Of a stretch of 6,529 nucleotides of DNA, positions 1 to 6,424 are shown piece by piece. Within the stretch, counting starts at the first letter, position 1, and every line of letters begins with the position of its first letter. The notes under the pieces are model-generated. The model had not been told where the DNA came from. It saw only the letters and a program-made list of their open reading frames with translations, and ran no database searches. The position numbers were made by a program, and so were the translations under genes. The DNA comes from Bacteroidales bacterium (GTDB taxonomy: Bacteria; Bacteroidota; Bacteroidia; Bacteroidales; UBA1715), in contig JAFZTG010000193.1 of NCBI GenBank assembly GCA_017618935.1, forward strand, positions 1-6,529, in the 5' to 3' direction.

Positions 1-1
1 G

Positions 2-364
2 CGTCCGTTTGCCCGTTTTCATGAGCCGTCGCTTGCTCCGTGGGACGACGAAGTATTGTCGCACAACGGTTCCTATCCGTCGGGACATACTCTTCGGGGC
101 TGGACAGCTGCGTTGATTCTTATGGAAATAAACCCTGCGAACGCTGATACGTTGTTGGCTCGTGGATTTATGTTCAGCGAAAGTCGTGTGATTGTCGGTG
201 CCCATTGGCAAAGTGACGTGGATGCAGGTCGGCTTGCGGCCTCGGCGGCAGTCGCAAAAATGCATACAAGTCCCGAATTCTTGGAACAAATGGAAAAAGC
301 CAAGAAAGAATTTGCGTTGTTGACGAAATCGGAAAAAAGTAAAAAATCTAAATCAAAGAAATAA
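2..364 (+). CDS. Class A nonspecific acid phosphatase (PAP2 superfamily), 3' part only
   Basis: This is the C-terminal 120 residues of a periplasmic-type phosphatase; the start lies upstream of the window. The signature of class A bacterial acid phosphatases is visible. An RP dipeptide sits at the window edge (end of the K-x6-RP motif), GSYPSGHT follows at visible residues 23-30, and S61-R62-x5-H68-x3-D72 forms the third motif. The spacings (23 residues RP to PSGH, 31 PSGH to SR) fall within the family range. In this family the second histidine forms the phospho-enzyme intermediate and the first acts as general acid; the substrates are phosphomonoesters. The protein ends in a lysine- and serine-rich tail (roughly the last 12 residues), an uncommon extension that may be disordered. 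A TTG at position 56 is not a real start, because the frame is open upstream and the RP motif precedes it. The gene is convergent with leuA, 47 bases away. Family assignment is secure; the exact substrate cannot be read from sequence. Confidence 0.9.
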   Translation, partial: RPFARFHEPSLAPWDDEVLSHNGSYPSGHTLRGWTAALILMEINPANADTLLARGFMFSESRVIVGAHWQSDVDAGRLAASAAVAKMHTSPEFLEQMEKAKKEFALLTKSEKSKKSKSKK

Positions 365-392
365 AAGAGCACATAAAAAACTCTCTCTCTTT
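363..392 (-). terminator. Weak candidate terminator between phosphatase gene and leuA
   Basis: Read on the minus strand downstream of the leuA stop, AAAGAG (387-392) can pair with CTCTTT (364-369) around a T-rich loop, and more T residues follow in the direction of leuA transcription. The stem is only six base pairs with few G-C pairs, so its function is doubtful. No better hairpin is seen in the 47-base convergent gap. Confidence 0.25.
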
Positions 393-411
393 GTATAGGG
401 GTATTAATACT

Positions 412-1914
412 TTATTCCAATCCCTTGCTGATTGCATCGACAAATGCCTCGACTGATGCAGTAACAATGTCGGTATCAACACCAAGACCTTGGTAGAAAT
501 GTTTGTTGCATTCCACCTGCACCGAAACGCGTCCACTATCGTCGCAACCACCGTTAAAACCTTGAATCAGAAATTCTTGTAAATGAATATTCTGGTCAGA
601 GAAAATCTTCTTCACTGCCGTGTATGCTGCGTCAACAGGACCATTCCCCATTGCAGATTCCGTGCGTAATTCTCCGTGAATATTCAGCGAAACGGTTGCC
701 GTAGGAATCATCGACGTACCGCACACCACTTGAAGTTGTTCGATGGTAATGGAACGTTCACGTTTCTTCTTGTCTTTACCTACTAAAATCAGTAAATCGT
801 CGTCATTCACAATCTTTTTCTTATCAGCCATCTTCAAGAAGTCTTGATATGTCTTGTCAAGTTCCTCACCGTCAAGAGCATAGCCTAATAATTGCAGACG
901 ATATTTCAGTGCAGCGTGACCGCTACGGGCTGTCAGAATAATTGACGATTCGTCAACGCCGACATCTTTCGGATCAATGATTTCGTAATTTTCACGATGT
1001 TTCAATACACCATCCTGATGAATACCTGACGAGTGTGCAAACGCATTTTTACCCACGATGGCTTTGTTTGCCTGCACGGGACTCTTCATCAAGCGTTGAA
1101 TCATTTTGCTCGTAAGCATAATGTTTGGCGTGACAATGTCGGTATGAACACCCATTTTCGGATGGCTCTTTATTGCCATCACAACTTCTTCAAGAGCCGT
1201 ATTTCCGGCACGTTCACCGACACCGTTAACGGCAACTTCTACCTGACGGGCACCGTTCAGCACACCAGACAACGTATTTGCCGTAGCCATACCTAAGTCA
1301 TTATGGCAGTGCGTAGAAATAATTGCCTTATGGATATTTGGAACGTGTTCCATCAGATATTTGATTTTCTCACCATACTCGTTCGGCAAGCAATATCCCG
1401 TAGTATCAGGAATGTTTACCACCGTTGCACCGGCAGCAATCACCGCCTCGACAACCTTTGCAAGATATTCGTTGTCGGTACGACCAGCGTCTTCGCAGTA
1501 AAATTCCACGTCTTCCACGTATTTCTTCGCATATTTTACCGCATCAACACCACGACGGATAATTTCTTCGGGAGTTGATTTCAACTTGTAATAAATATGA
1601 TTGTACGAAGTGCCAAGACCCGTGTGAATACGAGGATGCTTTGCATAGCGCAGAGCGTCTGCAGCAACATCAATATCTTTCTGAATGGCACGTGTCAAAC
1701 CACATACGGTAGGATTCGTCACCGCTTTTGAAATCTGCATGACAGATTCAAAATCACCAGGACTTGAGATTGGGAATCCCGCTTCTATAATATCAACGCC
1801 AAGTTCTTCCAAAGCACGGGCAACTTCCAATTTTTCAATCATGTTTAATTGATTCCCGGGTGCTTGTTCACCATCACGTAACGTTGTGTCGAAAATGTAA
1901 ACTTTATCCTCCAT
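412..1914 (-). CDS. leuA: 2-isopropylmalate synthase
   Basis: Catalyses the committed step of leucine synthesis in the cytoplasm: condensation of acetyl-CoA with 2-oxoisovalerate to give 2-isopropylmalate. The 500 residues match the usual length of the short LeuA form. The N-terminal TIM barrel opens with [13 protein letters not shown] (residues 8-20), carrying the catalytic R13-D14 pair. [10 protein letters not shown] follows at 138-147, the metal-binding HCHND at 202-206, and the conserved [14 protein letters not shown] stretch next. The C-terminal part (from about residue 370) is the LeuA dimer/regulatory domain, with GNGPVDAA and the [14 protein letters not shown] segment, the region where leucine binds in feedback inhibition. 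The ATG at 1914 directly precedes the conserved N-terminus and lies 16 bases after a leader terminator, so the start is secure. No Shine-Dalgarno is visible, as is common in Bacteroidota. A convergent gene follows, so leuA appears monocistronic rather than part of a leuACDB operon. Expression is probably set by the leucine attenuator upstream. Confidence 0.96.
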   Translation of the reverse strand: MEDKVYIFDTTLRDGEQAPGNQLNMIEKLEVARALEELGVDIIEAGFPISSPGDFESVMQISKAVTNPTVCGLTRAIQKDIDVAADALRYAKHPRIHTGLGTSYNHIYYKLKSTPEEIIRRGVDAVKYAKKYVEDVEFYCEDAGRTDNEYLAKVVEAVIAAGATVVNIPDTTGYCLPNEYGEKIKYLMEHVPNIHKAIISTHCHNDLGMATANTLSGVLNGARQVEVAVNGVGERAGNTALEEVVMAIKSHPKMGVHTDIVTPNIMLTSKMIQRLMKSPVQANKAIVGKNAFAHSSGIHQDGVLKHRENYEIIDPKDVGVDESSIILTARSGHAALKYRLQLLGYALDGEELDKTYQDFLKMADKKKIVNDDDLLILVGKDKKKRERSITIEQLQVVCGTSMIPTATVSLNIHGELRTESAMGNGPVDAAYTAVKKIFSDQNIHLQEFLIQGFNGGCDDSGRVSVQVECNKHFYQGLGVDTDIVTASVEAFVDAISKGLE

Positions 1915-1930
1915 AATACTATTATTTAAT

Positions 1931-1962
1931 AAAAAACCCCAAAGCGAATTGCCAAGGGGTTA
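1931..1962 (-). terminator. Intrinsic terminator of the leuA attenuator
   Basis: On the minus strand, AACCCC pairs with GGGGTT (outer stem), two T-T mismatches follow, and GGC pairs with GCT (inner part, one G-U) around an AATTC loop. A run of six T residues immediately follows (1931-1936). The 5' arm is the same ACCCCTTGGC used by the antiterminator, so the two structures exclude each other. The T run ends 16 bases before the leuA start codon. Confidence 0.85.
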
Positions 1963-1988
1963 AGTTATACCAATTGTCTCACGACCCC

Positions 1989-2042
1989 TTAGCGTGTGCT
2001 AACGAGCAACAAGAGCAATATGTCTAAACAAAATGTTTTCAT
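1989..2042 (-). CDS. leuL: leu leader peptide (17 aa)
   Basis: This short open frame encodes MKTFCLDILLLLLVSTR. Leu is at residue 6 and at 9-13 (codons tta, then ttg, ctc, ttg, ttg, ctc), with one Ile and one Val, so six of seventeen codons are Leu. It ends at TAA (1989-1991), 74 bases before the leuA ATG and inside the 5' arm of the antiterminator, the placement expected of a regulatory leader peptide. Its product is not expected to have a function of its own; translation speed through the Leu codons is the signal. The ATG begins only five bases after the end of the candidate -7 box, leaving little or no room for a ribosome binding site. The symbol leuL is given by analogy with enterobacterial leader peptides. 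Confidence 0.87.
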   Translation of the reverse strand: MKTFCLDILLLLLVSTR

Positions 2043-2047
2043 CAGTG

Positions 2048-2055
2048 CAAATATA
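2048..2055 (-). promoter_or_regulatory. Promoter -7 box for the leuA leader transcript
   Basis: TATATTTG (followed by C) is an exact match to the Bacteroidota -7 consensus TAnnTTTG on the minus strand. No clean TTG -33 element lies 19-21 bases upstream; only a TTTT run is near the right distance. Transcription should begin some 4-8 bases downstream, at or beside the leader-peptide ATG at 2042. Confidence 0.7.
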
Positions 2056-2114
2056 CAATTTAATTGATACTAAAACTCGATTAGGCCCAACTTTTTTTAT
2101 TTCCCAATAAATAT

Positions 2115-2122
2115 TACCTTTG
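2115..2122 (+). promoter_or_regulatory. Promoter -7 box for hisS
   Basis: TACCTTTG followed by C matches TAnnTTTG, 16 bases before the hisS ATG. A T-rich run (2092-2098) sits where the -33 element should be, but there is no exact TTG. The expected 5' leader is roughly ten bases. This promoter is back to back with that of the leuA leader, the two -7 boxes being about 60 bases apart. Confidence 0.65.
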
Positions 2123-2138
2123 CAGAAAATATTTTTAT

Positions 2139-3500
2139 ATGGCACAGCAACCTTCTATTCCAAAAGGAACACGCGATTTCACTCCATCGGAGATGTTGAA
2201 ACGTAATTATATTTTCGACACAATTCGTTCCGTCTATAAATCTTACGGATTTTTACCTATTGAGACGCCTGCTATGGAAACTATGCAGACCTTGATGGGA
2301 AAATATGGAGAGGAGGGTGATCGCCTCATTTTTAAAATCTTGAATTCTGGCGATTTTAAACAAAGTGTCGAACCAAACGATTATGCAAATGCGTCTTCGT
2401 TGAGTTTGGCTAACAAATTCTGCGAGAAGGCTTTACGATATGATTTGACGGTGCCTTTCGCTCGTTTTGTGGTGATGCACCGTAACGAAATTCAGTTGCC
2501 GTTCAAGCGTTATCAGTTGCAACCCGTGTGGCGTGCCGACCGTCCACAAAAAGGTCGTTATCGCGAGTTCTATCAGTGTGATGCCGACATTGTGGGAAGC
2601 GATTCTTTGCTGAACGAGGTGGAATTGATTCAAATTATTGACACAGTTTTTACTAAATTTGGAATAAACATAACGGTAAAACTCAACAATAGGAAGATTC
2701 TTTCGGGTATTGCCGAAATTATTGGCGAACCAGAAAAAATTGTTGACATCACCGTTGCCATCGACAAACTTGAAAAAATTGGTATTGAGAATGTCAATGC
2801 CGAATTGCTTGAAAAAGGATTGACACAAGAGAAAATTACTGCCTTGCAACCAATTTTGTTGTTGCTGGGGAGCAATGAGGAGAAATTCTCTAAACTAAAG
2901 GATATTCTTGCTTCTTCGGAAATAGGGTTGAAAGGTATTTCCGAATTGGAATATATATTCAAAATGTTGCAAAATGTGTCGCTTCGGTCAACCTTGCAGT
3001 TGGATTTGACGCTTGCCCGTGGCTTGAATTATTATACTGGTGCGATTCTCGAAGTGAAGGCAAACGACGTGGAAATGGGAAGCATTTGTGGTGGCGGTCG
3101 TTACGATAATTTGACGGGAATTTTTGGTATGCCGGGTCTTTCGGGTGTGGGAATCTCGTTCGGTGCAGATAGAATCTATGACGTTCTCAATCAGTTGGAT
3201 GCATATCCTAACGATACGAAAGAGGCGACGAAAGTGTTGTTCATCAATTTTGGCGATGCCGAGGTGGCATATAGTATGCCAATTATTGCTTCGTTGCGTG
3301 CCAACGGCATAGCGTGCGAACTTTACCCCGATGCCGCAAAGATGAAAAAACAGATGCAGTATGCCAACGACAGGAAAATCCCGTTCGTGGCTATTGTCGG
3401 TGGCGATGAAATGGCGCAAAACAAGGTGATGGTCAAGAATATGATGACGGGGGAACAAAACTTGGTAGAAAAAGATTCGGTTATTTCGGTCGTTGAGTAA
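2139..3500 (+). CDS. hisS: Histidyl-tRNA synthetase
   Basis: Class II aminoacyl-tRNA synthetase that charges tRNA-His with histidine using ATP, in the cytoplasm. The 453 residues agree with the bacterial family. PKGTRDFTP (residues 8-16) opens the catalytic domain. [10 protein letters not shown] (100-109) is the HisRS substrate-binding segment. Motif 2 spans [27 protein letters not shown] (about 122-148). [10 protein letters not shown] (292-301) is the HisRS-specific histidine-binding motif, GGGRYD lies at 318-323, and motif 3 is [11 protein letters not shown] (336-346). The remaining ~100 residues form the C-terminal anticodon-binding domain (FINFGD onward). All key motifs are intact. The ATG at 2139 is supported by the conserved N-terminus and the promoter box 16 bases upstream. 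The gene is divergent from leuA. It probably stands alone, because the next gene has its own strong promoter. Confidence 0.97.
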   Translation: MAQQPSIPKGTRDFTPSEMLKRNYIFDTIRSVYKSYGFLPIETPAMETMQTLMGKYGEEGDRLIFKILNSGDFKQSVEPNDYANASSLSLANKFCEKALRYDLTVPFARFVVMHRNEIQLPFKRYQLQPVWRADRPQKGRYREFYQCDADIVGSDSLLNEVELIQIIDTVFTKFGINITVKLNNRKILSGIAEIIGEPEKIVDITVAIDKLEKIGIENVNAELLEKGLTQEKITALQPILLLLGSNEEKFSKLKDILASSEIGLKGISELEYIFKMLQNVSLRSTLQLDLTLARGLNYYTGAILEVKANDVEMGSICGGGRYDNLTGIFGMPGLSGVGISFGADRIYDVLNQLDAYPNDTKEATKVLFINFGDAEVAYSMPIIASLRANGIACELYPDAAKMKKQMQYANDRKIPFVAIVGGDEMAQNKVMVKNMMTGEQNLVEKDSVISVVE

Positions 3501-3514
3501 AAAACGAGTTTTTT
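3499..3514 (+). terminator. Weak candidate terminator after hisS
   Basis: AAAAAA-CGAG-TTTTTT can form a six-pair A-T stem overlapping the hisS stop codon, with the T run as its own 3' arm. There is no G-C clamp, so it would be a poor intrinsic terminator; it is listed because nothing else in the gap to the next promoter (3518) looks better. Confidence 0.25.
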
Positions 3515-3517
3515 CTA

Positions 3518-3548
3518 TTGACACCATCTCAAATTTGTTTTAATTTTG
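3518..3548 (+). promoter_or_regulatory. Consensus Bacteroidota promoter for the DUF4412-like gene
   Basis: TTG at 3518-3520, twenty bases, then TAATTTTG at 3541-3548: an exact match to both elements (TTG at -33 and TAnnTTTG at -7) with the preferred spacing. The start site should fall near 3553-3556, giving a 5' leader of only about 15 bases to the ATG at 3570. The box overlaps the TTG codon at 3546, which rules that codon out as a start. Confidence 0.8.
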
Positions 3549-3569
3549 GTAAATTGTATGAATTCGGGA

Positions 3570-4214
3570 ATGAGGAAAATATTCGTTTTGGTATTGTGTT
3601 GTTTGATGTCTATGCATGCCTTTTCACAAGAGAAGTTCGAAGGCGATGTGAGTTATGTGAAGACGACATTTTCCGATACTATATACTATGTCTATACCAT
3701 CAAGGATGATTGTGTGCGGATTGACGAATACAATAAATATAAGCACCCTACACGTGCATATATCATCAATCTGCTTGATAAGTCGGTGATGGTGATAAAT
3801 CCCAATAAAAAATTATATACGAAGTTGGAGAATTTCCCTGTAAAAGATGAATTTATCCAAAACATGGAAGTGGTCCATACGGGAAATTACAAGTATATCA
3901 ATGGCTATAAGTGCAGTCAGTGGCGAGTGAAGAATTACGAGGAAAATACAGAGATTTCGTACTGGATGGCGGGCGATAATTTCAATTTTTATACGCCAAT
4001 GTCACAAGTCGCAATGTCGCTCGAAGACCATTTTTTGTTCTATAAGGCATTGCCACAGTCAAAAATGCAAGGTGTTATGCCAATGTTGATAGAGAACAAG
4101 ACGCTCCTTCGAGCCCCGAAATCAACATTTACCATAATGGCGATTAACTCACACCCTGTAGATGCCTCGATATTCAACCTTTCGCAATATCAGAAATACG
4201 AGAATTTACGATAA
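3570..4214 (+). CDS. Secreted DUF4412-like protein
   Basis: A 214-residue exported protein of unknown function. Residues 1-19 form a signal peptide (positive MRK, hydrophobic core, AFS before Q20). The two cysteines at 10-11 lie too early and lack a lipobox context, so it is probably not a lipoprotein. The mature part begins EKFEGDVSY. It has the alternating pattern of small beta-rich Bacteroidota periplasmic proteins: a segment like RAYIINLLDKSVMVINPNKK (about 62-81) and INGYKCSQWRVK (110-121). These resemble DUF4412, which is related in style to outer-membrane-lipoprotein carrier folds; that assignment is from memory of the pattern and not from a search. The ATG at 3570 gives the cleanest signal peptide and a 15-base leader. 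An in-frame ATG at 3558 is possible but would sit only about 4 bases from the predicted start site. It is convergent with the porin gene, 62 bases away. Confidence 0.8.
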   Translation: MRKIFVLVLCCLMSMHAFSQEKFEGDVSYVKTTFSDTIYYVYTIKDDCVRIDEYNKYKHPTRAYIINLLDKSVMVINPNKKLYTKLENFPVKDEFIQNMEVVHTGNYKYINGYKCSQWRVKNYEENTEISYWMAGDNFNFYTPMSQVAMSLEDHFLFYKALPQSKMQGVMPMLIENKTLLRAPKSTFTIMAINSHPVDASIFNLSQYQKYENLR

Positions 4215-4224
4215 TAGAGTAGGG

Positions 4225-4244
4225 ACGAAGATGTTTTTCTTCGT
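4225..4244. terminator. Hairpin between convergent DUF4412-like and porin genes
   Basis: ACGAAGA (4225-4231) and TCTTCGT (4238-4244) form a perfect seven-pair stem with a six-base loop, in the 62-base gap between two convergent stop codons. No strong T run follows on either strand, though a T7 run exists on the minus strand between the porin stop and the hairpin. It may serve as a bidirectional terminator or 3'-end stabiliser. Confidence 0.45.
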
Positions 4245-4276
4245 AAAAGTTTATCGGAAAAAAATCGCATAGAAAC

Positions 4277-6145
4277 TTAGTTATAGAACAACCACGATAT
4301 TCCGAACGAGATAGTTCCGTTGGTTTGTGGATAGCCCGCAATCGGATAATTTTGTTCCTTCAACAAAGCATATAAACTATTGTATTTCACGTACAGTTTG
4401 ATAGGTTTGTATTTCAACGTGGCGAAGGCATTTACAATCGGGAAATTACCATATTTGTAAGTGGTCTGAGGTAAGAAATCGCCCAATGCCGCATCGAATG
4501 TCGGTACGTTGTACGCCGGATAATACAACACCTCGGCACCAAGTCCGAAATGAATCAGTTTATGAAAGAATGCACCTTGTACAGCAAGAGAATTGTAGGT
4601 TGCCCACGTTGGATACTCTTGGTCTCCCACTGAAATATCCTGATAAATCAACCCGTTTTTCATCAAAATATGCCAAAAACGCGTCGTTTTCTGAACTTTT
4701 GCCGTCAGGGCATTTCCCGATTTGTTCGACTGCTGCAACACGCCTTTGGTATCAAACGAGATATAATCCTTCATCGTATAATAATGTACGTCGGCTTCAA
4801 AACCACCCCATTCCGAGGTTATATTTGCATTCGCGTCAAGTAATTTTTCTGCGCTGAAATCGTTTCTCCACGCATTGTGATTGGATTCAAGCACATAATA
4901 TACATCGCCCAAATATGACTGGGAATATTCTTCCGACAAGGAGATTGAAATTTCTTTTTCCTTGATTTCGAATGACTTGGATAAACTTGTATTTAATTCA
5001 AAACTTTTACTATCGTCTCCTTCAAAATAATACAAATGACTGTGCTCAATTGAGATATTTCGTGGCAACGAAAAACTGAATTGTCCCTCGTAATACTCTG
5101 ATTTTGAGAGCGATTCGGGAATCTTGTATGCATAGTCATAACAATTTGCAGAGATAAATTCCGCACCAACCGCAAAATTCGCCACAGCAACAATGTTCCC
5201 CAGTTTTCGCTGAAACTCAATAAAGACGGCATTTGTCAAACTCTTACAAACAACCGTGTCGGCAGTTTGCGTCGAGTCATATAATATATTGGTATAAAAC
5301 TCCGCATCCAACAAATTATCGGTATAGCCACGACGGATGGAATTGTAATTCAGCCTATAACCCAAGGCATTCTTGTAACGCAACAAATCCAACGAAGCAC
5401 TGTCCTCCTTGGGTTTCCGACCAAGATTCCACTTTTGTGTAAAAGCAATGTCCTGATATCGCAAAAAAGAATTAGCTCGTGGGTGCTTCATACGTAATAA
5501 TTTCTCGTAATGCAACAACGAATCGGCTGCAATACCGCCATTTTCGCCTCGTTTTATGTTGTTGAACGCATATTTGAACGTGGTTGAGAATCGAGGGCCA
5601 TAATACGCAATCCAAGGCGTAACGTGCTGACCTTTAATAGATTGGTTATCCCATTCACCCATCGTCTTATAAAAATTCAGATTCAGGCCAACATTGCAAT
5701 ATTTGTTCGCATTTTGCGTATGTAAGAATCGTGCGGATTGTTCACTATTAAGACCTTGCGAGAAAAACAACTCCGAAAACGGACGTTGAGCCGTATAATC
5801 GGCAATATCGTAGGTTGACACCAACGATGATTCGTACGGTGTGAGAAAATAAGCATCGCTATTTTTGGGCGTGAACAATAACGAGAACGCCGGCGAGGCA
5901 TATTCCGCAGCATGAACCTTATAATCGGCAATACTCCCATTGGGTTCATACAAATAGAAGAAATCCATTGTCGTGTCAATCTTCACACGAGTTCTTTCGG
6001 TGCTTGTAAGATTATACTCCCACTTGATAATATCTTTATTCTGTTCTACAGAATCCTGTGGCTCTTCGTCGGCAAACGCGAATTGTGCCGAGAAAAGACA
6101 AATTATCATTATTACTCTATGAATTATTCTATTCTGTTTCTCCAT
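4277..6145 (-). CDS. Putative outer-membrane porin (Porin_10 family)
   Basis: A 622-residue predicted beta-barrel of the Bacteroidota 'putative porin' family (Porin_10, PF14121, named from pattern recognition). Residues 1-25 form a signal peptide (MEKQNRIIHR, hydrophobic core, cleavage after AFA before D26). A short acidic linker follows, then typical family landmarks: NLTSTERTRVKIDTT (about 45-59), the segment PFSELFFSQGLNSEQ (122-136), and NNIKRGENGGI (195-205). The rest is a run of amphipathic strands rich in Tyr, Phe and Asn. The chain ends in GISWLFYN, an aromatic-rich last strand as in outer-membrane barrels. The ATG at 6145 is preferred over an in-frame TTG at 6154: it is a standard codon and keeps a normal signal peptide. 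Substrate and pore size cannot be judged. It has no operon partner in the window. Upstream lies AT-rich DNA with dyads and a transposase relic, and no convincing promoter close to the start. Confidence 0.85.
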   Translation of the reverse strand: MEKQNRIIHRVIMIICLFSAQFAFADEEPQDSVEQNKDIIKWEYNLTSTERTRVKIDTTMDFFYLYEPNGSIADYKVHAAEYASPAFSLLFTPKNSDAYFLTPYESSLVSTYDIADYTAQRPFSELFFSQGLNSEQSARFLHTQNANKYCNVGLNLNFYKTMGEWDNQSIKGQHVTPWIAYYGPRFSTTFKYAFNNIKRGENGGIAADSLLHYEKLLRMKHPRANSFLRYQDIAFTQKWNLGRKPKEDSASLDLLRYKNALGYRLNYNSIRRGYTDNLLDAEFYTNILYDSTQTADTVVCKSLTNAVFIEFQRKLGNIVAVANFAVGAEFISANCYDYAYKIPESLSKSEYYEGQFSFSLPRNISIEHSHLYYFEGDDSKSFELNTSLSKSFEIKEKEISISLSEEYSQSYLGDVYYVLESNHNAWRNDFSAEKLLDANANITSEWGGFEADVHYYTMKDYISFDTKGVLQQSNKSGNALTAKVQKTTRFWHILMKNGLIYQDISVGDQEYPTWATYNSLAVQGAFFHKLIHFGLGAEVLYYPAYNVPTFDAALGDFLPQTTYKYGNFPIVNAFATLKYKPIKLYVKYNSLYALLKEQNYPIAGYPQTNGTISFGISWLFYN

Positions 6146-6160
6146 TTTCTGCAATAATGA

Positions 6161-6217
6161 TTATTATTTAACGTGAGTTCGATGAATTCATTTAATAATA
6201 ACTTATTGATTATCAAT
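6161..6217. repeat. AT-rich nested dyads upstream of the porin gene
   Basis: Three dyad symmetries lie just upstream of the porin start. TTATTATT (6161-6168) pairs with AATAATAA (6194-6201) around a perfect palindrome ATGAATTCAT (6182-6191). Next to it is TATTGATTATCAATA (6204-6218), a perfect dyad about a central T. They could be protein-binding sites or leader-RNA structure for the porin transcript, but in DNA this AT-rich some of this symmetry is expected by chance. Confidence 0.35.
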
Positions 6218-6240
6218 ATAATAACAAAACAAGCGCTATT

Positions 6241-6381
6241 ATGATTTCAGACAACAAAATTACGGAGATTTATTGTAAAGCAGATGATTTCTGCAAGATT
6301 TTTCAAGAATTTATTCGTAGAAATACTTGTTCGTTTCACTATGTTTTGACGATTCTCACTTGTGAGAATACCAAGTTTTAG
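6241..6381 (+). pseudogene. Relic of a transposase N-terminus (46 codons)
   Basis: An open frame from ATG 6241 to TAG 6379-6381. Its first 25 residues (MISDNKITEIYCKADDFCK, then IFQEFI) strongly resemble the N-terminus of DDE transposases common in Bacteroidota and, from memory, assigned to the IS982 type, which begin with a KITEIFC...DDFCK motif. After that the frame reads RRNTCSFHYV and on, without recognisable transposase sequence, and stops after 46 codons, whereas intact proteins are around 300 residues. The catalytic DDE part is absent. No terminal inverted repeats were found between the flanking segments 6160-6240 and 6382-6480. It most likely marks an old insertion that decayed by deletion. 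An alternative is a small functional gene that borrowed the start. Family naming is by motif recall and should be treated as tentative. Confidence 0.6.
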
Positions 6382-6384
6382 GGA

Positions 6385-6415
6385 TTTCCACAGTCAATGG
6401 GTGTTTATACTTTTG
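6385..6415 (+). promoter_or_regulatory. Candidate promoter for the gene entering the right edge
   Basis: TACTTTTG (6408-6415) matches TAnnTTTG, with TTT (6385-6387) in place of the usual TTG exactly twenty bases upstream. Predicted start near 6421 would give a leader of about 60 bases before the ATG at 6483. Confidence 0.55.
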
Positions 6416-6424
6416 GCAAAAAAA

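Larger units (their letters stand above)
1931..2042 (-). promoter_or_regulatory. Leucine transcription attenuator (leader RNA of leuA)
   Basis: The RNA between promoter and leuA has the parts of a ribosome-dependent attenuator. Segment 1 lies in the Leu codons of the leader peptide (2004-2012 and 1998-2002). It can pair with segment 2 (1989-1993, TTAGC/GCTAA with an ACAC loop, plus CTC/GAG and TTGT/ACAA further out, 1974-1980). Segment 2, extended as GCTAAGGGGU (1984-1993), alternatively forms a 10-bp helix with one G-U pair with segment 3, ACCCCUUGGC (1951-1960). Segment 3 otherwise pairs with segment 4 to make the terminator. Segment 2 includes the leader stop codon. A ribosome that reaches the stop would cover it and permit termination; one stalled at the Leu codons would leave it free to form the antiterminator. 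The structures were paired by eye; no folding energies were computed. A terminated leader RNA of about 110 nt would be expected when leucine is plentiful. Confidence 0.88.

Noticed and set aside
56..58. TTG at 56 as the phosphatase start
   Set aside because: The frame is open to the left edge and the upstream RP dipeptide belongs to the conserved signature.
381..390. CTCTCTCTCT run as a phase-variable microsatellite
   Set aside because: Only five dinucleotide units, between two convergent stop codons, where slippage would change no reading frame.
401..410. Palindrome GTATTAATAC as a terminator or operator
   Set aside because: It has no loop for a hairpin, sits between convergent gene ends, and such short AT palindromes are common by chance.
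1033..1578. Two plus-strand open frames within leuA (1033-1296 and 1303-1578)
   Set aside because: They lie wholly antisense to an intact, well-conserved leuA and their translations show no recognisable family or signals.
2433..3527. Three minus-strand open frames overlapping hisS (up to 179 codons)
   Set aside because: Antisense shadows of a conserved gene; cysteine/histidine-rich low-quality translations, no promoter and no start context.
4486..5442. Plus-strand open frames inside the porin gene (4486-4857, 5233-5442) and minus-strand alternative frames
   Set aside because: The porin frame is continuous with signal peptide and family landmarks; the others lack any supporting signal.
6146..6154. 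TTG at 6154 as the porin start
   Set aside because: It adds three residues only; the ATG at 6145 is a standard codon and gives a normal signal peptide.
6385..6393. TTTCCACAG as a DnaA box / replication signal
   Set aside because: It differs from the TTATCCACA consensus at several positions and stands alone, with no cluster or neighbouring origin genes.
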